Assembly (NCBI RefSeq): GCF_017515565.1
Contig: NZ_JAFWFN010000070.1
Span: forward strand, 1 to 42,905
Direction: 5' to 3'
Source of the DNA: Halomonas sp.
GTDB taxonomy: Bacteria > Pseudomonadota > Gammaproteobacteria > Pseudomonadales > Halomonadaceae
DNA: 42,905 bases
Of this stretch, positions 18,071 through 29,196 are shown piece after piece. The position numbers and the translations under genes are program-made. Position 1 is the first letter of the stretch. Each line of letters begins with the position of its first letter. Under the pieces are notes generated by a model. The model did not search any database and was not told the origin of the DNA. It saw only the letters and a list, made by a program, of their open reading frames with translations.

Positions 18071-18646
18071 TTACTTAGGCCGATGAGCCGGATTGACCAT
18101 GCGAACCAAAGTGGCGTGACGGTCAAGCCAGTGATGCTTAATAGCGGCAAGCGCATGACCCGCTGCTAACAACATTAATGCAAGCGCGCTGTACCAATGA
18201 ATGTCGCCCGCCAGACTCGCTTGATTGGGCAAACCGTGCAGCACCGCTGGCATGTCAAACCAACCAAATACGCTAATACCCCTGCCATTAGCGGTGGAAA
18301 TCATGTAGCCGCTTACCATAACCACCAGCAATAAAGTGTAAAGGGCAATGTGTCCTGCATGGGCCGCGACTTTTTCTATGCGACTCCCCTCTGCCTTAGG
18401 AGTCGGTTGCAACAAGCGCCAAACAATACGCAGTGCCGTTGCCAGCAGCAGCAAAATGCCAATTGAGCGGTGAACCCAAGGACCTTGATTGTACCAAGTG
18501 TCATAGTAGCCTAAGCCCGTCATCCACCACCCTAGAATAAACAGCCCGATAATAGTAAGGGCACTCAACCAATGAAACAGAATACTTATGACACCCCAAC
18601 CATACTGCGTGTTCCGCCACATTCTATTAATCCCCATCTCTACCAT
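18071..18646 (-). CDS. Cytochrome b561 family protein (YceJ-like)
   Basis: 191 residues with four membrane helices. It begins with the family pattern RNTQYGWGVISILFHWLSA, carrying one heme-ligand His; further His are in WVHRS, AHAGHIALY, GDIHWY and GHALAAIKHH, as expected for two b hemes. It probably passes electrons between ubiquinol and a periplasmic partner; the role together with YceI is not established. Three in-frame ATG codons lie at 18646, 18637 and 18622; the last has GGGGA seven bases before it, so the protein may be eight residues shorter. Confidence 0.88.
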   Translation of the reverse strand: MVEMGINRMWRNTQYGWGVISILFHWLSALTIIGLFILGWWMTGLGYYDTWYNQGPWVHRSIGILLLLATALRIVWRLLQPTPKAEGSRIEKVAAHAGHIALYTLLLVVMVSGYMISTANGRGISVFGWFDMPAVLHGLPNQASLAGDIHWYSALALMLLAAGHALAAIKHHWLDRHATLVRMVNPAHRPK

Positions 18647-18802
18647 CTAATTTGATATGTGAAACCTAAACGCTTAGTGATTAATTTTATTTATTCTATG
18701 AATGTTTAAAGCATAACGGGTGTTGCTCAAAAAGACTGCTGAAAAAAGCAGAACACTTCATTCGGAAAAACCGTTGATAACCTAAAGCCAGGTCGCAAAG
18801 TC

Positions 18803-18831
18803 AATAAAAAACCGGCCAACGGCGGCCGGTT
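18803..18831 (-). terminator. Rho-independent terminator of the cvpA-purF-metZ unit
   Basis: AACCGGCC and GGCCGGTT arms; read on the minus strand, the stem is followed by TTTTTTATT. It lies about 20 bases after the metZ stop. Confidence 0.8.
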
Positions 18832-18851
18832 CGATTCATCACTTAAACAGG

Positions 18852-20051
18852 CTATTGGGCTTCGAGCGCATCCAAACCGCGGGCAAGGTCACGCTGGATA
18901 TCCACCTGACTCTCCAAGCCAACCGCCACGCGGACTAGCCCTGGGGTTATTCCCGCAGCCGCTTTTTGATCCTCAGAGAGACGACCGTGAGTCGTGGTAG
19001 CCGGATGGGTAATCGTGGTTTTAACATCACCCAAGTTTCCCGTGATCGACAGCATTCGCGTAGCGTCTATCACTTGCCAGGCACCGGCTTGCCCCCCCTT
19101 TACTTCAAAGCCCAATACTGCCCCAAAGCCCCGCTGCTGGCGCTTGGCAAGGGCATGCTGTGGGTGTGCTTCCAAACCGCTGTAGTAGACTTTATTGACC
19201 GCAGGATGCTGATCCAGCCAGCGCGCCAGCGTCATCGCATTCTCGCAATGGGCGTTCATACGTAGCGAGAGGGTTTCCAGTCCTTTGGTAAAAATCCAGG
19301 CGTTAAAAGGGCTTAGGCATGGGCCACAGGTGCGCACCACCCCAAACACTTCTTCCAGTATATCGTGCTTGCCCACTACTGCACCGCCAACTGCACGCCC
19401 TTGGCCATCCAGGTACTTAGTGGCTGAGTGGATCACCAAATCGGCGCCAAGTGCTATGGGCTGTTGCAACGCAGGGGTTAAAAAGCAGTTATCAATGGCC
19501 AGCAACGCCCCGCAGCGCTTGGCAAGCGCCGCCAGTGCAGGTATGTCAGCCACTTCCGACAACGGATTAGAAGGCGTCTCTGCAAATAGCAGCTTGGTAG
19601 CTGGGCTAACAGCCTCCTCCCAAGCGGCGATATTCGAAAGTTCAACATAGCGGGTGGTAATACCAAACTTACCTAGGTATTTGTCAAGCAAGCTAACGGT
19701 CGAACCAAAGAGCGAGCGAGAAGCCACGATTTCATCCCCTACCGATAACAGCGCAAGCGCCGTTGAGAGGATGGCCGACATCCCTGAACTCGTCGCCACA
19801 CACCGCTCGCCGCCTTCCAGCGCCGCCAAACGACGCTCAAAGGTATGCACAGTAGGGTTGGTAAAGCGGGAATAGACGTTACCCGCCTCCTGTCCACCAA
19901 ACTTACGCGCTGCTTCTGCCGCGCTTTCATATACAAAGCTAGAGGTCGGAAAAATCGGCTCTGAATGCTCTTGCTCAAACGTACGCTGGTGGCCTGCGCG
20001 AATCGCTAACGTCTCTAACGACCACTCATCCTGCTGGCTATCATCGTGCAT
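18852..20051 (-). CDS. metZ: O-succinylhomoserine sulfhydrylase
   Basis: 399 residues of the Cys/Met gamma-family PLP enzymes. It makes homocysteine directly from O-succinylhomoserine and sulfide. The PLP lysine is Lys212 in HSATKYLDGQG; other family motifs are YSRFTNPTV (60-68), ATSSGMSAI and ETPSNP. The name MetZ rather than MetB is supported by its place directly after purF (35 bases), the pseudomonad arrangement. Confidence 0.93.
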   Translation of the reverse strand: MHDDSQQDEWSLETLAIRAGHQRTFEQEHSEPIFPTSSFVYESAAEAARKFGGQEAGNVYSRFTNPTVHTFERRLAALEGGERCVATSSGMSAILSTALALLSVGDEIVASRSLFGSTVSLLDKYLGKFGITTRYVELSNIAAWEEAVSPATKLLFAETPSNPLSEVADIPALAALAKRCGALLAIDNCFLTPALQQPIALGADLVIHSATKYLDGQGRAVGGAVVGKHDILEEVFGVVRTCGPCLSPFNAWIFTKGLETLSLRMNAHCENAMTLARWLDQHPAVNKVYYSGLEAHPQHALAKRQQRGFGAVLGFEVKGGQAGAWQVIDATRMLSITGNLGDVKTTITHPATTTHGRLSEDQKAAAGITPGLVRVAVGLESQVDIQRDLARGLDALEAQ

Positions 20052-20086
20052 GGCTTAGACCCTTGTTGAAGACATCGTGTACATGA

Positions 20087-21607
20087 CTAGTCGTCAAAAT
20101 CATCGTCTTGGTTATGCATATCTACCAAGGCATGGTCGCCCGCACTCTGATCTTTTGCCGCATCGTTACGACTGGCTTCCAACACGGCTAGGTAAGCGTC
20201 ATCGATGTCGCCGGTTATGTAATTGCCGTCAAACACTGAGCAGTCAAATGTTTCCATTTCAGGATTGATTTCCCGGCAGGCGTCTTTCAGATCTTCCAGG
20301 TCTTGATAGAAGATTCGGTCAGCACCAATCAGTTGACCAACCTCTTCTTCTGTACGGCCATGGGCAATCAGCTCCGAGGCAACCGGCATATCAATACCGT
20401 ACACATTGGAGTAGCGAACCGGCGGGGCCGCGGAGGCAAAATAGACGTTTTGGGCGCCCGCATCCCGCGCCATCTGAATAATCTGCTTACAGGTGGTGCC
20501 TCGCACAATGGAGTCGTCCACCAGCAGGACATTTTTACCTCTGAACTCAACATCAATGGCATTGAGCTTCTGGCGTACCGACTTTTTACGCTGGGTTTGG
20601 CCCGGCATAATAAAGGTACGGCCAATATAGCGGTTCTTCATAAACCCTTCACGATAGGTCACCCCAAGGTGTTGGGCCATTTCCAGTGCCGAGGTACGCG
20701 ATGTATCGGGGATAGGAATCACCACATCGATGTCATGATCGGGCCACTCATTGAGAATGCGATCACCAAGCTTGCGGCCCATTTGCATACGCGTGCCGTA
20801 AACATAGGCACCATCCAGCAGAGAATCCGGACGCGCCAAGTAAACGTGCTCAAAAATACACGAGTGTAGCTGCGGACGGTCTGCACAAACCTGGGTATGC
20901 ACTTGCCCTTGCATATCGACGAAAATAGCTTCACCAGGCGCCAAGTCACGCTCTAGCTCAAAGCCACCTACGTCTAGCGCCACAGACTCAGAGGCAATCA
21001 TTACGTCTTGGCCGTTATCTCCTTGACGTGTACCGAACACCACTGGGCGAATGCCAAAGGGATCACGGAATGCCACCATACCAAAGCCATTGATGATCGC
21101 GACCGCCGCGTAGCCGCCTTTGCAGCGCCGGTGCACTCTACGAACCGCATCAAAAATATCTTCTGCTTCTAAGTGAAGCCCCTGCTTGCCCAACTCATGG
21201 GCGAAGACGTTAAGCAACACTTCAGAATCTGAACTGGTGTTGATATGGCGCAGATCAGTTGAGAAAAGCTCCTGTTTCAACTGCTCGGAGTTGGTCAGGT
21301 TACCATTGTGCGCTAGCGCGATGCCGTAAGGGGAGTTGACGTAGAACGGCTGAGATTCTGCTTCGCTTGAAGACCCTGCGGTGGGGTAACGTACGTGGCC
21401 AATGCCCAGGTTACCTTTAAGACGAGCCATGTGGCGAGTGTGAAATACATCACGAACAAGCCCATTGCTCTTGCGCAGTAAGAAGCGTCCCTCGCTCCAA
21501 GTCATCATGCCGGCAGCGTCCTGGCCCCGATGCTGAAGTACGGTCAGGGCATCGTAGATTCCCTGATTTACCGCCTGCTTGGCCAGAAGGCCCACAATAC
21601 CGCACAT
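20087..21607 (-). CDS. purF: Amidophosphoribosyltransferase
   Basis: 506 residues. It is the first committed step of purine synthesis, PRPP plus glutamine to phosphoribosylamine. The N-terminal nucleophile is Cys2 (MCGIVG, no propeptide, as in E. coli). The glutaminase domain has HVRYPTAG and LAHNGNL. The PRPP loop is [14 protein letters not shown]. It lies between cvpA and metZ in one unit. Confidence 0.96.
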   Translation of the reverse strand: MCGIVGLLAKQAVNQGIYDALTVLQHRGQDAAGMMTWSEGRFLLRKSNGLVRDVFHTRHMARLKGNLGIGHVRYPTAGSSSEAESQPFYVNSPYGIALAHNGNLTNSEQLKQELFSTDLRHINTSSDSEVLLNVFAHELGKQGLHLEAEDIFDAVRRVHRRCKGGYAAVAIINGFGMVAFRDPFGIRPVVFGTRQGDNGQDVMIASESVALDVGGFELERDLAPGEAIFVDMQGQVHTQVCADRPQLHSCIFEHVYLARPDSLLDGAYVYGTRMQMGRKLGDRILNEWPDHDIDVVIPIPDTSRTSALEMAQHLGVTYREGFMKNRYIGRTFIMPGQTQRKKSVRQKLNAIDVEFRGKNVLLVDDSIVRGTTCKQIIQMARDAGAQNVYFASAAPPVRYSNVYGIDMPVASELIAHGRTEEEVGQLIGADRIFYQDLEDLKDACREINPEMETFDCSVFDGNYITGDIDDAYLAVLEASRNDAAKDQSAGDHALVDMHNQDDDFDD

Positions 21608-21673
21608 TCCAGTTACCTCGCTTTAATGCCATGGCTTACCGGGGGCAAGCCCGTACGTTCATCAACTCATATA

Positions 21674-21702
21674 CACCTGCGCCGAATGCAACAGCACAGG
21701 TG
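21674..21702. other. Hairpin in the purF leader
   Basis: CACCTGCGC and GCACAGGTG pair imperfectly (8 of 9) around an 11-base loop in the 128-base gap between cvpA and purF. There is no T run, so it is probably not a terminator; it may stabilise or regulate the purF part of the message. Confidence 0.3.
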
Positions 21703-21735
21703 CTTCTTTAAAAGGGGCGTCGCTAATCGTGAGGG

Positions 21736-22320
21736 CTACTCGTTATCCGGAGGAAGGCTCAATTGCTGCTCCGCAGGTGTTTGCCTGGCACGTATGTCGG
21801 GGAGCGAAATATCACGTAGCGACGTTGGCGCCTGGGGAAGCTCTCGCTCCCATTGATCAAGCTGACTAACTGCCCAGTCTCTAAGCTCGATAAACGTTGG
21901 CCGCAGTGTCGCTTCCTGCCATGCCTGAAGCCCACCCAATGGCGTTAGGGTTATCAGCACAGTGGCTATCAGGAGTATGACCGCGCCGCGGGCAACACCA
22001 AAGGCGGCGCCCGCAAAGCGATTCAACAACCCCATCCCCACCCACTCAACCGCCGCATGAACCAAGCGAATAACGATGCCGCATAACAAAATGACGGCAA
22101 AAATTACTAAGACAAATGCCAGCACTAACCTGGCATCAAAACTTTCAATAAAGCCACTCATCAAATCGGCGACAGGCTCAGCAAGGACGCGCGCCACCAT
22201 GAGCGCAACCACCCATGCGGCAAGGCCTAACGCTTCCCTTATAAAACCACGCACAAAACCTGCCAGCATGGAAAGCGCTAAAACCGCCAGGAACAGCGCA
22301 TCTATCCAAGTAAGCGCCAT
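21736..22320 (-). CDS. cvpA: CvpA family membrane protein
   Basis: 194 residues. Four membrane helices cover about residues 3-125, starting MALTWIDALFLAVLALSMLAGFVRGFIRE in a pattern that is diagnostic for CvpA (shown here over two adjoining parts: MALTWIDALFLAV and GFVRGFIRE). The C-terminal 60 residues are polar. It was first found as a factor for colicin V export and is linked to envelope function; the molecular role is unsettled. It starts three bases after the SPOR gene and lies upstream of purF, as in most gammaproteobacteria. Confidence 0.92.
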   Translation of the reverse strand: MALTWIDALFLAVLALSMLAGFVRGFIREALGLAAWVVALMVARVLAEPVADLMSGFIESFDARLVLAFVLVIFAVILLCGIVIRLVHAAVEWVGMGLLNRFAGAAFGVARGAVILLIATVLITLTPLGGLQAWQEATLRPTFIELRDWAVSQLDQWERELPQAPTSLRDISLPDIRARQTPAEQQLSLPPDNE

Positions 22321-22323
22321 AAA

Positions 22324-22989
22324 TTAATCTCTTACCCTAACCAGCAAACCCTGAACATTGGCACGCTGTTTAATCTGCGCCATTGCCGCCTCACCCTCTT
22401 CAGAGGTGGCATAAGGGCCTACGTAAACCGTGGTTAGATTATTATCCCGCTCCCGCCGATAGGTGCTAAATCCTTCCCCAGATAACTGTTCGCTTAAACG
22501 CTGGGCATTGGACACATCACCGAAACTGCCTACCTGGATTGCCCACTCGCCCTGCTGGGTAGCCGTAGGCGCTGACGAACTTGAGGAAGTATTACCACTT
22601 GTATTACTAGCCATTAATTCAGCAATCGGGTCTCTGGCGGGTGCGCTAGTGGGCTCGCTCTCTTCAACCGGCTCTTGAGCCGATGAAACGGCTTCACTTG
22701 GAGGCGTTACCTGGCCTGTTTCCGGCTGCCGCGGCTCGGCGTCAATAGGCGTACTGATCACAGCGTCGCCCTCCTGGGACTCAGAGGAGGGCAAGGCATT
22801 AATTGAGGACGGCATTTCAGGCGCAGGCACATCCTGGCGTGCTACTTGAACAGGCTGTTCAATCACAAACGTAGGCTGGGGGCGCTCTTCCCGAGGAGCG
22901 GGGTCACTCATCAACCACGGCACAATGATCGCCAGTAGCGCGAGCAAAATTACGATACCGCTGATGCGTTCCGTTTTACCGTATTTCAT
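22324..22989 (-). CDS. SPOR domain protein (DedD-like)
   Basis: 221 residues. One N-terminal membrane helix (about residues 12-30, GIVILLALLAIIVPWLM) anchors the protein. A Pro/Glu/Ser-rich periplasmic linker follows, and the C-terminal 75 residues form a SPOR domain (GEWAIQVGSFGDVSNAQRL ... TVYVGPYATSEEGEA) that binds septal peptidoglycan lacking stem peptides. It therefore likely works in cell division. In-frame ATGs also occur at 23001 and 22995; 22989 has GGAG at a six-base distance, so I chose it. It lies between folC and cvpA, the usual dedD position. Confidence 0.88.
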   Translation of the reverse strand: MKYGKTERISGIVILLALLAIIVPWLMSDPAPREERPQPTFVIEQPVQVARQDVPAPEMPSSINALPSSESQEGDAVISTPIDAEPRQPETGQVTPPSEAVSSAQEPVEESEPTSAPARDPIAELMASNTSGNTSSSSSAPTATQQGEWAIQVGSFGDVSNAQRLSEQLSGEGFSTYRRERDNNLTTVYVGPYATSEEGEAAMAQIKQRANVQGLLVRVRD

Positions 22990-23031
22990 ATCCATCTCCA
23001 TCAGGCTAAGCGAGCACCACGGTTAGGACTG

Positions 23032-24369
23032 TTATGCTTGCGGCAGCGGGTTTGCCAGGAGCGCCGCCACGGTAAAGAATGACCCAGTGGCCAGCACTCG
23101 ATCCTCGGAGGTAAGCCGTTCAGCCATCGCGGCCACACCCTCTTCGGGGGAAGCCGCGCAATAATGCACCTGCCCACCCCGCGAGGTAATACGCTCCGCT
23201 AGTTCAGCCGCTGGGCGCCCACGCTCTCCCTCAAGGGTGACGCACACCCAATCGGTAATTCGTGGGAGTAGCGCATCAATCACCCCATCGGCATCTTTGT
23301 CGTTCAGCATACCGATTAAAGCCCATTGTCGCCCACCCGCCGGTGGCATGGGTAATCGGCGAGCCACGTACTCGGCAGCATGAGGGTTATGGCCCACATC
23401 CAAGCACCACTGCCCCAACCACTGCATACGCCCTGAAAGCCTGACTGCCTTTAGTGCTTCACTGCAGGCGCGAGTGGATAGTCCCACACCGCAAACCGCC
23501 AGGGCTTGTAAAGCTGTGGCGGCATTATCAATCGGAAGCCCTGGATCAGGAAGCCCATCCAGTGAAATAGTTTCACCATCCCCGGTTAACCCATGCCAAC
23601 ACCAAGCTTCGGCAGCATCCGCCGTACGCTGCAGAGAGCTAGCATCCAAATACTCACCTGAGCGTTCATCAGCATTGTCGATAAACGCTGCATGGTTAAA
23701 CGCTGACCCTAAACGATAAACGGGCGCTGCCATCTCGATAGCCGTTTCAGCAACACTAGACGGCAGAGCTTTGCTGCCCAGCACGGCAGGCTTCAGCGGG
23801 CGGAAAATACCCGCCTTCTCTCGGCCAATTTGGGCAATATCAGTGCCTAAAAAGTTGGCATGATCCTGGGCAATGGTTGTCACCACGCCTACATCAGCAT
23901 CAATGATATTAATTGCATCCAAACGCCCGCCTAAACCAACTTCGAGCAGCGCCACATCAAGCTTGGCCTGGGCGAGGCACCACAGCGCGCAGAGCGTTCC
24001 TGCTTCGAAATACGTAAGGCTAATGGCAGGCGACTGAAGCCTAGCGGCCTCTACTTCATTAAAGCCTGCTACTAACAGCGAATCTTCAGCTTCTTGACCA
24101 TCGATAGTGACACGCTCGTTATAGCGCAAAAGATGGGGAGAGGTGTAGGTTCCCGCCCGCAGGCCATGAAAGCGAGCAATGGCATCCATCATGGCAAGGG
24201 TAGACCCCTTGCCATTGGTGCCTGCAACAGTAATGACACGTGGCGCAATGGGGCTTTCCAGCAGCCCCATCCGCTTAGCCACCTGAGAGACCCGCTCAAG
24301 CCCCATATCAATCCCTACGGGATGCAGGGTTTCAAGATAGTGTAGCCACTCGGCTAAAGACTTAGGCAT
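23032..24369 (-). CDS. folC: Bifunctional tetrahydrofolate synthase / folylpolyglutamate synthase
   Basis: 445 residues of the Mur ligase fold. It adds glutamate to dihydropteroate and then to folates. The ATP loop is [10 protein letters not shown], the folate-binding segment [11 protein letters not shown], and [11 protein letters not shown] follows. The frame is open upstream to 24438, but the ATG at 24369 begins [17 protein letters not shown], the normal N-terminus, and overlaps the end of accD by eight bases, the usual folC-accD coupling. Confidence 0.93.
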   Translation of the reverse strand: MPKSLAEWLHYLETLHPVGIDMGLERVSQVAKRMGLLESPIAPRVITVAGTNGKGSTLAMMDAIARFHGLRAGTYTSPHLLRYNERVTIDGQEAEDSLLVAGFNEVEAARLQSPAISLTYFEAGTLCALWCLAQAKLDVALLEVGLGGRLDAINIIDADVGVVTTIAQDHANFLGTDIAQIGREKAGIFRPLKPAVLGSKALPSSVAETAIEMAAPVYRLGSAFNHAAFIDNADERSGEYLDASSLQRTADAAEAWCWHGLTGDGETISLDGLPDPGLPIDNAATALQALAVCGVGLSTRACSEALKAVRLSGRMQWLGQWCLDVGHNPHAAEYVARRLPMPPAGGRQWALIGMLNDKDADGVIDALLPRITDWVCVTLEGERGRPAAELAERITSRGGQVHYCAASPEEGVAAMAERLTSEDRVLATGSFFTVAALLANPLPQA

Positions 24370-25369
24370 TGCGTGTCGAATCGTCGCTCTTGGCTGGGCT
24401 GTGTTCGCTATAAACGCCCGGCGTGGCTTCTGCAGCATCCGCTACCCGGTCTTCGTCTACGAGCGGTTCAGCAATTTCAACGTCCCCAAGCACGCTCTCC
24501 TCAACGACCGGCGCACTATTGTGGGTCAGCTTACGCAACACACTTCCCACGCGATGACGCATCTCGTGGCGATGAACAATCATATCCACCGTGCCGTGCT
24601 CTAGCAGAAACTCGCTGCGCTGGAACCCTTCTGGCAGGGTTTCACGCACGGTTTGCTCGATAACCCGCGGCCCAGCAAATCCAATCAGTGCGTTAGGTTC
24701 GGCTATATTAAGATCGCCAAGCATCGCAAGCGACGCCGAAACACCGCCAAACACCGGGTCAGTAAGTACCGAGATATATGGCACACCTTCCTGTTTAAGC
24801 TTTTCAAGCGCCGCAGAGGTTTTAGCCATTTGCATTAGCGAGAACAGCGCTTCTTGCATCCGAGCGCCGCCTGAGGCAGCAAAACAGATCAGCGGAACAC
24901 GCTCTTCAAGGGCAATGGTTGCAGCGCGCACGAACTTTTCGCCTACCACTGCGCCCATGGAACCACCCATGAACGTAAACTCAAACGCAACGGCTACCAC
25001 GGGCAAGCCATCTAACTCACCGCGCATCGCTACAAGGGCGTCTTTTTCGCCGGTATCTTTCTGCGCAGCCGCTAGGCGGTCTTTATACTTTTTAGAGTCA
25101 CGGAATTTAAGGCGATCGCTGGGTTCAATCTCAGCAGCCACCTCTTCCCGCCCCTGTTTATCCAGGAACCAGTCCAAGCGCTTACGGGCCGTTAAGCGTA
25201 AGTGATGGTCACACTTGGGGCACACGCTGTTGTGCTTCTCTAGTTCCGGCAGGTAAAGCACAGCTTCGCACTTGGGACATTTACGCCAGAGGCCATCGGG
25301 CACGCTGGCACGACGGTCTTTACGCTGGATACGCCCCATGGAGGGCACGATTTTATCTAACCAGCTCAT
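24362..25369 (-). CDS. accD: Acetyl-CoA carboxylase carboxyltransferase subunit beta
   Basis: 335 residues. With AccA it forms the carboxyltransferase that makes malonyl-CoA. The N-terminal zinc ribbon has Cys31, Cys34, Cys50 and Cys53 (CPKC...CPKC), and the crotonase-fold core includes [12 protein letters not shown] and [11 protein letters not shown]. An earlier in-frame ATG at 25411 would add 14 residues; 25369 ([10 protein letters not shown]) matches the family. The C-terminal 45 residues are acidic and variable. Its stop overlaps folC. Confidence 0.94.
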   Translation of the reverse strand: MSWLDKIVPSMGRIQRKDRRASVPDGLWRKCPKCEAVLYLPELEKHNSVCPKCDHHLRLTARKRLDWFLDKQGREEVAAEIEPSDRLKFRDSKKYKDRLAAAQKDTGEKDALVAMRGELDGLPVVAVAFEFTFMGGSMGAVVGEKFVRAATIALEERVPLICFAASGGARMQEALFSLMQMAKTSAALEKLKQEGVPYISVLTDPVFGGVSASLAMLGDLNIAEPNALIGFAGPRVIEQTVRETLPEGFQRSEFLLEHGTVDMIVHRHEMRHRVGSVLRKLTHNSAPVVEESVLGDVEIAEPLVDEDRVADAAEATPGVYSEHSPAKSDDSTRNA

Positions 25370-25461
25370 ATCAAAAAGGCTTCCATATACGTCAATGCCT
25401 GGCAACGCCAAGCTTGATGAGTGTCGTCATTCAATTCAGTGTAGACGATGAGAGCACACGC

Positions 25462-26265
25462 TTAGGCATCCATCGCGGTGCGCATTTCAGCCAATACGCT
25501 TTTCAGCTGACCGGCTATGGTTTCGGGTGCATCAACGCTGTCAGCAATGCGGTTAACCAGCGCACTACCTACAATAACGCCATCGGCCACTTTCGCTACT
25601 TCCGCTGCGGTCACCCCATCGCGGATACCGAAGCCAACACATAGCGGCAAGTCGGTCATTTCACGCAGCGGTGCTAAGTGGTCAGCCACATCTGCAGCGT
25701 TTAGCGTCGCCGCTCCGGTCACGCCCTTAAGCGAAACATAATATAAATAGCCCTCACCGTGGGCGCATATTGTAGCGGCACGGGCATGAGAAGTGGTAGG
25801 CGCAACCAGGAAAATCGCCGCTAAATCACGCGCTTTTAACAGCGGGCCGAACTCTTCAGCCTCTTCTGGCGGCATATCGACTACCAACACACCGTCCACG
25901 CCAACGCTTGCAGCTTTGTCTGCAAACACCTCGTAACCAATTCGCTCGATAGGATTTAAATACCCCATCAAAACGACGGGGGTCGTAGCGTCTGACTGGC
26001 GAAACTCCGCCACCATCTCCAGCAGGTCGACTAAGCGAGTGCCTTGCTTTAGCGCCCGCTCGCAGGCTTTTTGGATAACAGGGCCGTCGGCCATGGGATC
26101 CGAAAACGGCACGCCAAGCTCGATAATATCAGCACCCGCCTCCACCAAAGCATGCATAAAGCCAACGGTGTATTGCGGCGCAGGATCACCTGCCGTGATG
26201 TAGGGAATCAGTGCCTTGCGGCCCTGCTGCTTTAATTCTGAAAAACGCTGGTCAATACGATTCAT
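25462..26265 (-). CDS. trpA: Tryptophan synthase alpha subunit
   Basis: 267 residues, a TIM barrel. It cleaves indole-3-glycerol phosphate to indole, which passes to TrpB. The catalytic residues are Glu49 and Asp60 in [14 protein letters not shown], at the same numbers as in E. coli. It follows trpB by eight bases. Confidence 0.96.
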   Translation of the reverse strand: MNRIDQRFSELKQQGRKALIPYITAGDPAPQYTVGFMHALVEAGADIIELGVPFSDPMADGPVIQKACERALKQGTRLVDLLEMVAEFRQSDATTPVVLMGYLNPIERIGYEVFADKAASVGVDGVLVVDMPPEEAEEFGPLLKARDLAAIFLVAPTTSHARAATICAHGEGYLYYVSLKGVTGAATLNAADVADHLAPLREMTDLPLCVGFGIRDGVTAAEVAKVADGVIVGSALVNRIADSVDAPETIAGQLKSVLAEMRTAMDA

Positions 26266-26273
26266 GCTCGCCC

Positions 26274-27512
26274 TTAAAACTCAATGCCGTCGATGTTAGC
26301 CACGGTCATGATATCTTTATCACCACGACCCGAAAGGTTGACCACAATGTGCTGGTCAGGGCGCATTGTCGGTGCTAACACCTTAGCGTGCGCTAGCGCA
26401 TGGGCAGACTCAAGGGCTGGCATAATGCCTTCCATGTGGGTTAGCTCACGAAACGCTTCCAGCACTTCTTTATCATTTGCCGCCACGTAATTGACTCGGC
26501 CAACGTCTTTCCAAAGCGCGTGCTCAGGGCCAACGCCTGGGTAGTCAAGCCCCGCTGAAATCGAATGGGTATCCGACACTTGGCCCGCTTCATCAGACAT
26601 CAAATAGGTACGGTTACCGTGCAAAACACCCCGCGGAGCGTTTGACGAAAGCGGCGCCGCATGGCGGCCCGTCTCAACCCCGTCGCCACCGGCTTCAACG
26701 CCGTACATCGCAACCGCGTCATCTTCCACGAACGGATAGAAAAGCCCCAGGGCGTTTGAGCCACCACCTACGCAGGCCACCAGCGCATCAGGTAAACGGC
26801 CAATTTGTACCAATGACTGTTGACGCGCCTCACGCCCTACCACCGAGTTGAAGTCACGCACTAACTGCGGGTAAGGGTGCGGGCCAGCGACGGTACCGAT
26901 GATATAAAAGGTGTTATCAACGTTGGTCACCCAGTCGCGCAGCGCTTCGTTCATCGCATCTTTGAGCGTGCGTGTACCCGACTCCACCGGAATAACCCGC
27001 GCGCCAAGCAAGTGCATACGGTAAACATTAAGCTTTTGGCGCTGCACGTCCGCAGCGCCCATATACACATCGCACTCAAGTCCTAAACGCGCAGCCACGG
27101 TGGCCGTAGCAACGCCATGTTGGCCAGCACCCGTTTCAGCAATAACCCGAGGCTTACCGGTTTTTTTTGCAAGCAGTGCTTGGCCAATGGTGTTGTTCAC
27201 CTTGTGAGCGCCAGTGTGGTTTAAGTCTTCACGCTTTAGCCAAATCTGCGCACCGCCTAACGACTGCGACCAACGCTCGGCATGGTAAAGCGGCGATGGG
27301 CGCCCTACATAGTGGGCTAGGTCACGGTCAAACTCTGCTTGGAAAGCTGGGTCATCACGCAGACTAAGATAGGTCTGCTCCAGCTCTTCTAGAGCAAAGC
27401 TCAAGGTCTCTGACACAAACCGGCCGCCGTAGGGCCCAAAATGACCACGGGCATCCGGCATTCGGGTCAGGTCGCTGAACTTGGTTTCAGTTGCTGAGAC
27501 AGTCACAGGCAT
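26274..27512 (-). CDS. trpB: Tryptophan synthase beta subunit
   Basis: 412 residues. It condenses indole with serine using PLP. The PLP lysine is Lys104 in [22 protein letters not shown] and [10 protein letters not shown] bind substrate carboxylate and phosphate. GAGG lies close before the ATG. Placed between trpF and trpA, so three tryptophan genes stand together. Confidence 0.96.
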   Translation of the reverse strand: MPVTVSATETKFSDLTRMPDARGHFGPYGGRFVSETLSFALEELEQTYLSLRDDPAFQAEFDRDLAHYVGRPSPLYHAERWSQSLGGAQIWLKREDLNHTGAHKVNNTIGQALLAKKTGKPRVIAETGAGQHGVATATVAARLGLECDVYMGAADVQRQKLNVYRMHLLGARVIPVESGTRTLKDAMNEALRDWVTNVDNTFYIIGTVAGPHPYPQLVRDFNSVVGREARQQSLVQIGRLPDALVACVGGGSNALGLFYPFVEDDAVAMYGVEAGGDGVETGRHAAPLSSNAPRGVLHGNRTYLMSDEAGQVSDTHSISAGLDYPGVGPEHALWKDVGRVNYVAANDKEVLEAFRELTHMEGIMPALESAHALAHAKVLAPTMRPDQHIVVNLSGRGDKDIMTVANIDGIEF

Positions 27513-27595
27513 ACCTCACAAGATCGCCAGAACAGGCAAATAATGAATGAACTAACTTAGAAAGTAGCCGCCCGTTAGGCGACCACAGAATGTAT

Positions 27596-28231
27596 TTATT
27601 GAGCGTCAGCTAACGCTACCTGCTTAACAAAGGAGGCCATTAGCTCGATATCCTTTACGCCATGCGACGCCTCAATACCGCCTGAAACATCAACTGCATA
27701 AGGCGCGACTTGATTAACCGCTGCGGCAATATTTTCAGCCGTTAACCCACCGGCGAGGATAACAGGTTTTTCAAGAGCTGCGGGGATTCTAGACCAATCA
27801 AAGGTCTCTCCAGTTCCTCCCGGCGTGCCGGGTCGATAGGCGTCTAACAGTAGCGCCTGGGCCTGGGCATACTCGTCCGCTGCGCAATGTAGGTTGATAC
27901 CGTCGCGCATGCGTAGTGCTTTAATCCAAGGCCGGTCGAACTGCTGGCAAAACGACGCTGGCTCATCCCCGTGAAACTGAATCACATCTAAATAGGGCAG
28001 ACACTGTTCAATCAGTTCAGCGGGCTGATTAACAAACAGCCCCACCCGCGTTGCAAAGGCAGGCACCTGGGCTGACAGCGTGGCAAGCGTTTCCGGTGAG
28101 ATGCCGCGAGAACTCTTAGGCCACATCACAAAACCTAGTGCATCCACGCCTAGCGCGACCGCCCGCTCAACATCTTCCGGGCGCGTGAAGCCGCAAAATT
28201 TGATTCGAGTACGTGCATAGCGAGTGCTCAC
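27596..28231 (-). CDS. trpF: Phosphoribosylanthranilate isomerase
   Basis: 211 residues, a TIM barrel. It converts phosphoribosylanthranilate to CdRP in tryptophan synthesis. The catalytic Cys is Cys13 (IKFCGFTRPED) and the Asp is in the AVDVSGGIE segment near the C-terminus; FHGDEP is also typical. The start is a GTG that overlaps the truA stop (GTGA), so the pair is translationally coupled. Confidence 0.94.
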   Translation of the reverse strand: MSTRYARTRIKFCGFTRPEDVERAVALGVDALGFVMWPKSSRGISPETLATLSAQVPAFATRVGLFVNQPAELIEQCLPYLDVIQFHGDEPASFCQQFDRPWIKALRMRDGINLHCAADEYAQAQALLLDAYRPGTPGGTGETFDWSRIPAALEKPVILAGGLTAENIAAAVNQVAPYAVDVSGGIEASHGVKDIELMASFVKQVALADAQ

Positions 28232-29166
28232 GGGGAGGCCTCCTGCTTCTCGGGTATGGCTTTTTTCTTGAAGGTGAGATTCCGCCTGGCGGCTATTCGC
28301 GGGTTATCGGGCAATGGGCGCTCACCCGTCCACTCCCCGGTAAACGCCAGCAGGTTCGGGCCAAGCGGCTCTTGAGGCAGCGCAAAACGCTCGTCGTAAA
28401 TAGAGTCTACAAAATGCAGCCCGCAAGCAGGCGCGGTTACGTCCCCTTTACGGCGATTCTTCAGCGCCAGCAGGCGCTCAATATACCCTTCATCCTGGGC
28501 GCCACGGCCTACGCTTGCCAACGCACCCGCGATATTGCGAATCATATGGTGCAAAAACGCATTGCCCTGAATATCAATCACCACGATGGGGCCGTAACGC
28601 TTCACTTCAACAAAATGCATTTGCCGCCAAGGGGTTTTGGATTGGCAACCCGCTGCCCGAAAGCTTGAAAAATCGTGCTCGCCCACCAGCGCTTGGGCAG
28701 CCCGATGCATCGCGTCGGCATCCAGCGGGTCTCGGCACCAGGTCACGTTGCTGCGCTCTAACACCGGGCGACTGATTTGGTTGAGTAAAATATAGCGATA
28801 GCGGCGCCCAAGCGCGCCTAAACGCGAGTGAAAATCATCGGACACCGGCTTTACCCAGCGTACCGCCACATCCCTAGGAAGGTTCGTATTCGCTCCGAAA
28901 ATCCAAGCTTTTTCAGAGCGCTGAACAGGCGGGTCAAAATGGATGACCTGACGCGTAGCGTGAACGCCTGAATCGGTCCGACCGCTGGCGTGTATTTGAA
29001 TAGGCGCACTCGCCACCTTCGCCAAGGCATATTCTACCGATGCCTGCACCGAAGCCGCGTGTTTTAAACGCTGAAAGCCACAAAAGCGCGAGCCATCGTA
29101 TTCAATGCCCATCGCAAGGCGGCCTGCCAGCGGTTGTGTCTCATCAAAGTGGTAGAACAGCGTCAT
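28228..29166 (-). CDS. truA: tRNA pseudouridine synthase A (positions 38-40)
   Basis: 312 residues. It makes pseudouridine in the anticodon arm of tRNAs. The catalytic Asp65 is in SGRTDSGVHA; IEYDGSRFCGFQ and FLHHMIRNIAGAL are also diagnostic. About 15 extra residues precede the core compared with E. coli, and the C-terminal tail is basic. It is between fimV and trpF as in pseudomonads. Confidence 0.95.
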   Translation of the reverse strand: MTLFYHFDETQPLAGRLAMGIEYDGSRFCGFQRLKHAASVQASVEYALAKVASAPIQIHASGRTDSGVHATRQVIHFDPPVQRSEKAWIFGANTNLPRDVAVRWVKPVSDDFHSRLGALGRRYRYILLNQISRPVLERSNVTWCRDPLDADAMHRAAQALVGEHDFSSFRAAGCQSKTPWRQMHFVEVKRYGPIVVIDIQGNAFLHHMIRNIAGALASVGRGAQDEGYIERLLALKNRRKGDVTAPACGLHFVDSIYDERFALPQEPLGPNLLAFTGEWTGERPLPDNPRIAARRNLTFKKKAIPEKQEASP

Positions 29167-29196
29167 TAAGCCACGTCATCTAGAAGAGGTTAAAAG

